The translations under genes and the position numbers were made by a program. From Devosiaceae bacterium (GTDB taxonomy: Bacteria; Pseudomonadota; Alphaproteobacteria; Rhizobiales; Devosiaceae), in contig JAKISM010000016.1 in NCBI GenBank assembly GCA_021648585.1, forward strand, positions 1-25,160: a stretch of 25,160 bases of DNA. Reading direction: 5' to 3'. The notes under the pieces are model-generated. The model ran no database searches. It was given only the letters and a program-made list of their open reading frames with translations, and was not told the DNA's origin. Of the stretch, positions 23,645 to 25,160 are shown one piece after another (within the stretch, counting starts at the first letter, position 1; every line of letters starts with the position of its first letter).

Positions 23645-24131
23645 GATGTCGCTCCAAACCAATTTCAGGATTACGAACATCAATCAAATTATTCAGCGTC
23701 ATAATCATCACCGTTTGATTTTTTTGATTTTTAATATCAAAATCAAGATTAACAATGCCCCATTGCGGCTTAGATCTCGCTCGTTTTAATAAGGTGATAG
23801 TAACCGTGCCACCAATAATATCATTCGCCATAACAGGGCGTTTCCATTTAAGGTCGGTAATACTCATGCCACCAGCACTAGCAAGTGTTCCAGGGAAATT
23901 TTTTAGTGCCATTTTGATAGCAATCGCCCCAGTTTGATAACCAGAAGCGGCAATACCACCAAGCAAAGAAGCCTTTGCCGCTTTTTCATCAATATGAAAA
24001 GGTAATGGGTCAAACTCAAGCGCAAAGGTTTTTATCATCGATTTGGTGACTTTGGTTTTACCAAGATCAACCTGCTGCCCAACATGCAAATCTTCAAAAT
24101 GCAAAAAATCTTTAGTAATAGGATTGCTCAT
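23628..24131 (-). CDS. MaoC-like hot-dog-fold dehydratase, first copy
   Basis: A 167-aa hot-dog-fold protein of the MaoC/enoyl-CoA hydratase family. Seen: FEDLHVGQQVDLGKTKVT at the start, the catalytic-loop region FDPLPFHIDEKAAKASLLGG with Asp and His, IAASGYQTGAI, and the LKWKRPVMANDII block. ATG 24131 follows GAGAGG by 5 nt. It comes after ychF on the same strand, an order recalled from Brucella and Agrobacterium, but is separated here by 143 bp with an operator-like palindrome, so it can be controlled separately. It overlaps the second copy by 17 bp. Confidence 0.87.
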   Translation of the reverse strand: MSNPITKDFLHFEDLHVGQQVDLGKTKVTKSMIKTFALEFDPLPFHIDEKAAKASLLGGIAASGYQTGAIAIKMALKNFPGTLASAGGMSITDLKWKRPVMANDIIGGTVTITLLKRARSKPQWGIVNLDFDIKNQKNQTVMIMTLNNLIDVRNPEIGLERHHDHVV

Positions 24132-24175
24132 CAATGCCTCTCTTACTCCTCCTTGCGAGGATATTACTTTCTATC

Positions 24176-24209
24176 CCCTCCCCCTTGCGGGGAGGGCTAG
24201 GGTGGGGGT
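24176..24209. repeat. GC-rich hairpin repeat, copy 2
   Basis: The same 21-base hairpin core as at 22618, in the same orientation, followed by CTAGGGTGGGGGT. A related weaker hairpin TCCTC-CTTGC-GAGGA lies just before it (24147-24161). Here it sits in the 5' leader of the MaoC operon. Confidence 0.75.
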
Positions 24210-24249
24210 AAAAACCAACCCCACAAAGAAATCTAATAAGACACTAAGG

Positions 24250-24265
24250 TTGACGTTAACGTCAA
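24250..24265. promoter_or_regulatory. Perfect 16-bp palindrome TTGACGTTAACGTCAA, probable operator of the MaoC operon
   Basis: The palindrome lies 10 bp past the ychF stop and about 120 bp before the first MaoC start. Read on the minus strand its first half is a TTGACG -35 element, with TCTTAT 18 nt on as a possible -10. The sequence resembles operators I recall for MerR-family regulators of acyl-CoA and branched-chain amino-acid catabolism (LiuR type) in proteobacteria, which would fit hydratases downstream. The regulator itself is not in the window. Confidence 0.6.
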
Positions 24266-24274
24266 GCAAAAATT

Positions 24275-25160
24275 TTAATTATTAAACTTAAACAACATCA
24301 CATCGCCATCTTTGACCACATATTCCTTACCCTCATCACGAGCTTTGCCAGCTTCTTTTGCGCCCTGCTCACCGTTAAATTCAATATAATCATCATAAGC
24401 AATAGTTTGCGCACGTATGAAGCCTTTTTCAAAATCTGTATGGATAACCCCTGCCGCTTGCGGGGCTTTTGTGCCCTTATAAATTGTCCAAGCACGAGTT
24501 TCTTGTGGGCCAGCGGTGAAATAGGTCTGTAAATCTAATAATTCATAACCCTGCTCAATAAGTCGGTTAAGTCCGGGCTCTTTTAATCCAAGTTCTGCGA
24601 GATATTCCTTTTGCTCATCGTCTTCAAGTTGCGCTAATTGGCTTTCAATTTCAGCAGAGATGATAACAGATAGGGCATCTTGCTCTTTAGCATAATCGGC
24701 AACTTGCTTTGTCATTTCATTGCCAGATACGGCGCTATCCTCATCAACATTACAAACATATAGCACTGGTTTTGAGGTGAGGAGCTGCAATTCTTTGAAA
24801 GCTTTTTCTTCGTCTTTAGTGCGCTCAACAAAACGAGCTGGCCTGTCATCTTCTAGCACTTTAATTGAGCGATTTACCAAATCAAGCGTCAGTTGCGCTT
24901 CTTTATCTTGCCCTCGTAGTTTCTTCTCTAAGCCAGTAATACGCTTCTTAAGGCTCTCAAGATCGGCAATCATAAGTTCGGTCTCAACAATTTGCGCGTC
25001 AATTATCGGATCGATCTCACCACTAACATGCACAATATCATCATTTTCAAAACAACGAAGCACATAAGCAATGGCATCAGTTTCACGAATATTAGCCAAA
25101 AATTGATTGCCCAAACCCTCACCTTTAGAAGCGCCTTTAACTAAACATGCAATATCAACA
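24275..25160 (-). CDS. ychF: Redox-regulated ATPase YchF (partial, 5' end outside window)
   Basis: YchF/OLA1 is an Obg-related P-loop ATPase that binds ribosomes. About 294 C-terminal residues are present and the frame runs off the window at 25160, so the Walker A motif is not visible. Seen: the region after switch II, KGASKGEGLGNQFLANIRE, the coiled-coil insert with ADLESLKKR and EKKLRGQDKEA, the nucleotide-specificity motif NVDE in YVCNVDE, and the C-terminal TGS domain from LLDLQTYFTAG to the end. The G3 motif reads DIAC where DIAG is expected. There is no start codon within the window; TTG at 25114 is internal. Confidence 0.96.
   Translation of the reverse strand, partial: VDIACLVKGASKGEGLGNQFLANIRETDAIAYVLRCFENDDIVHVSGEIDPIIDAQIVETELMIADLESLKKRITGLEKKLRGQDKEAQLTLDLVNRSIKVLEDDRPARFVERTKDEEKAFKELQLLTSKPVLYVCNVDEDSAVSGNEMTKQVADYAKEQDALSVIISAEIESQLAQLEDDEQKEYLAELGLKEPGLNRLIEQGYELLDLQTYFTAGPQETRAWTIYKGTKAPQAAGVIHTDFEKGFIRAQTIAYDDYIEFNGEQGAKEAGKARDEGKEYVVKDGDVMLFKFNN

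Noticed and set aside
24720..25067. 115-codon plus-strand frame opposite ychF
   Set aside because: Serine-rich antisense shadow of the YchF coding frame.

Overview
This 25.2-kb window is AT-rich chromosomal DNA from an alphaproteobacterium, most likely a low-GC member of or near the Hyphomicrobiales (Rhizobiales). That placement rests on gene content and order recalled from the group: rplM-rpsI followed by argC, trmL next to petABC and then apt, ychF followed by two MaoC-type hydratases, a DUF2842 protein, and AlaC. No rRNA, tRNA, CRISPR, prophage or intact insertion sequence was seen. One assignment limit: the taxon is inferred by eye, without database searches.

Layout. 1-3.3 kb: a NodB-type polysaccharide deacetylase, then a membrane GGDEF-EAL c-di-GMP protein, convergent with a small DUF2842 membrane protein. 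3.5-3.9 kb: a repeat-rich noncoding stretch and the ribosomal promoter. 3.9-4.9 kb: rplM-rpsI with a clear terminator. 4.9-7.4 kb: a palindromic dispersed repeat, then two convergent glycosyltransferases (GT4 and UGT/GT1-like) lying between rpsI and argC. 7.5-9.8 kb: argC and alaC. 9.9-10.0 kb: a 143-bp element with perfect 28-bp inverted arms. 10.1-14.1 kb, minus strand: an operon metallophosphoesterase - murL - murD2 - ICMT/PEMT-like methyltransferase. 14.2-17.7 kb: a Nudix hydrolase, a short leader-like ORF with a terminator-like hairpin, a GNAT acetyltransferase, a CoA-pyrophosphatase-type Nudix overlapping cca, and convergent trmL. 17.9-20.6 kb: petABC (cytochrome bc1). 20.7-21.2 kb: apt. 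21.3-22.3 kb: tandem DUF2147 paralogues and an unrecorded 50-codon gene on the other strand. 22.6-25.2 kb, minus strand: ychF (5' end outside the window), two MaoC hydratases and a four-helix membrane protein, with an operator-like 16-bp palindrome in front of the hydratases and matching GC-rich hairpins on either side of them.

How it fits together. Most of the window is housekeeping: translation (L13, S9, CCA addition, tRNA wobble methylation, YchF), arginine and alanine synthesis, adenine salvage and respiration. The most notable system is the overlapping murL-murD2 pair. By motif it encodes the alternative route to D-glutamate in peptidoglycan: MurD2 adds L-Glu to UDP-MurNAc-L-Ala, and the ATP-pyrophosphatase-like MurL then epimerises that residue on the nucleotide precursor. 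This bypasses glutamate racemase (MurI) and was described in Xanthomonas. Its presence in a low-GC alphaproteobacterium, in an operon with a phosphoesterase and a membrane methyltransferase, is the best lead here. Secondary leads are the palindromes at 24250 and 22343, the short ORF with attenuator-like hairpin at 14741, and several families of dispersed hairpin repeats.
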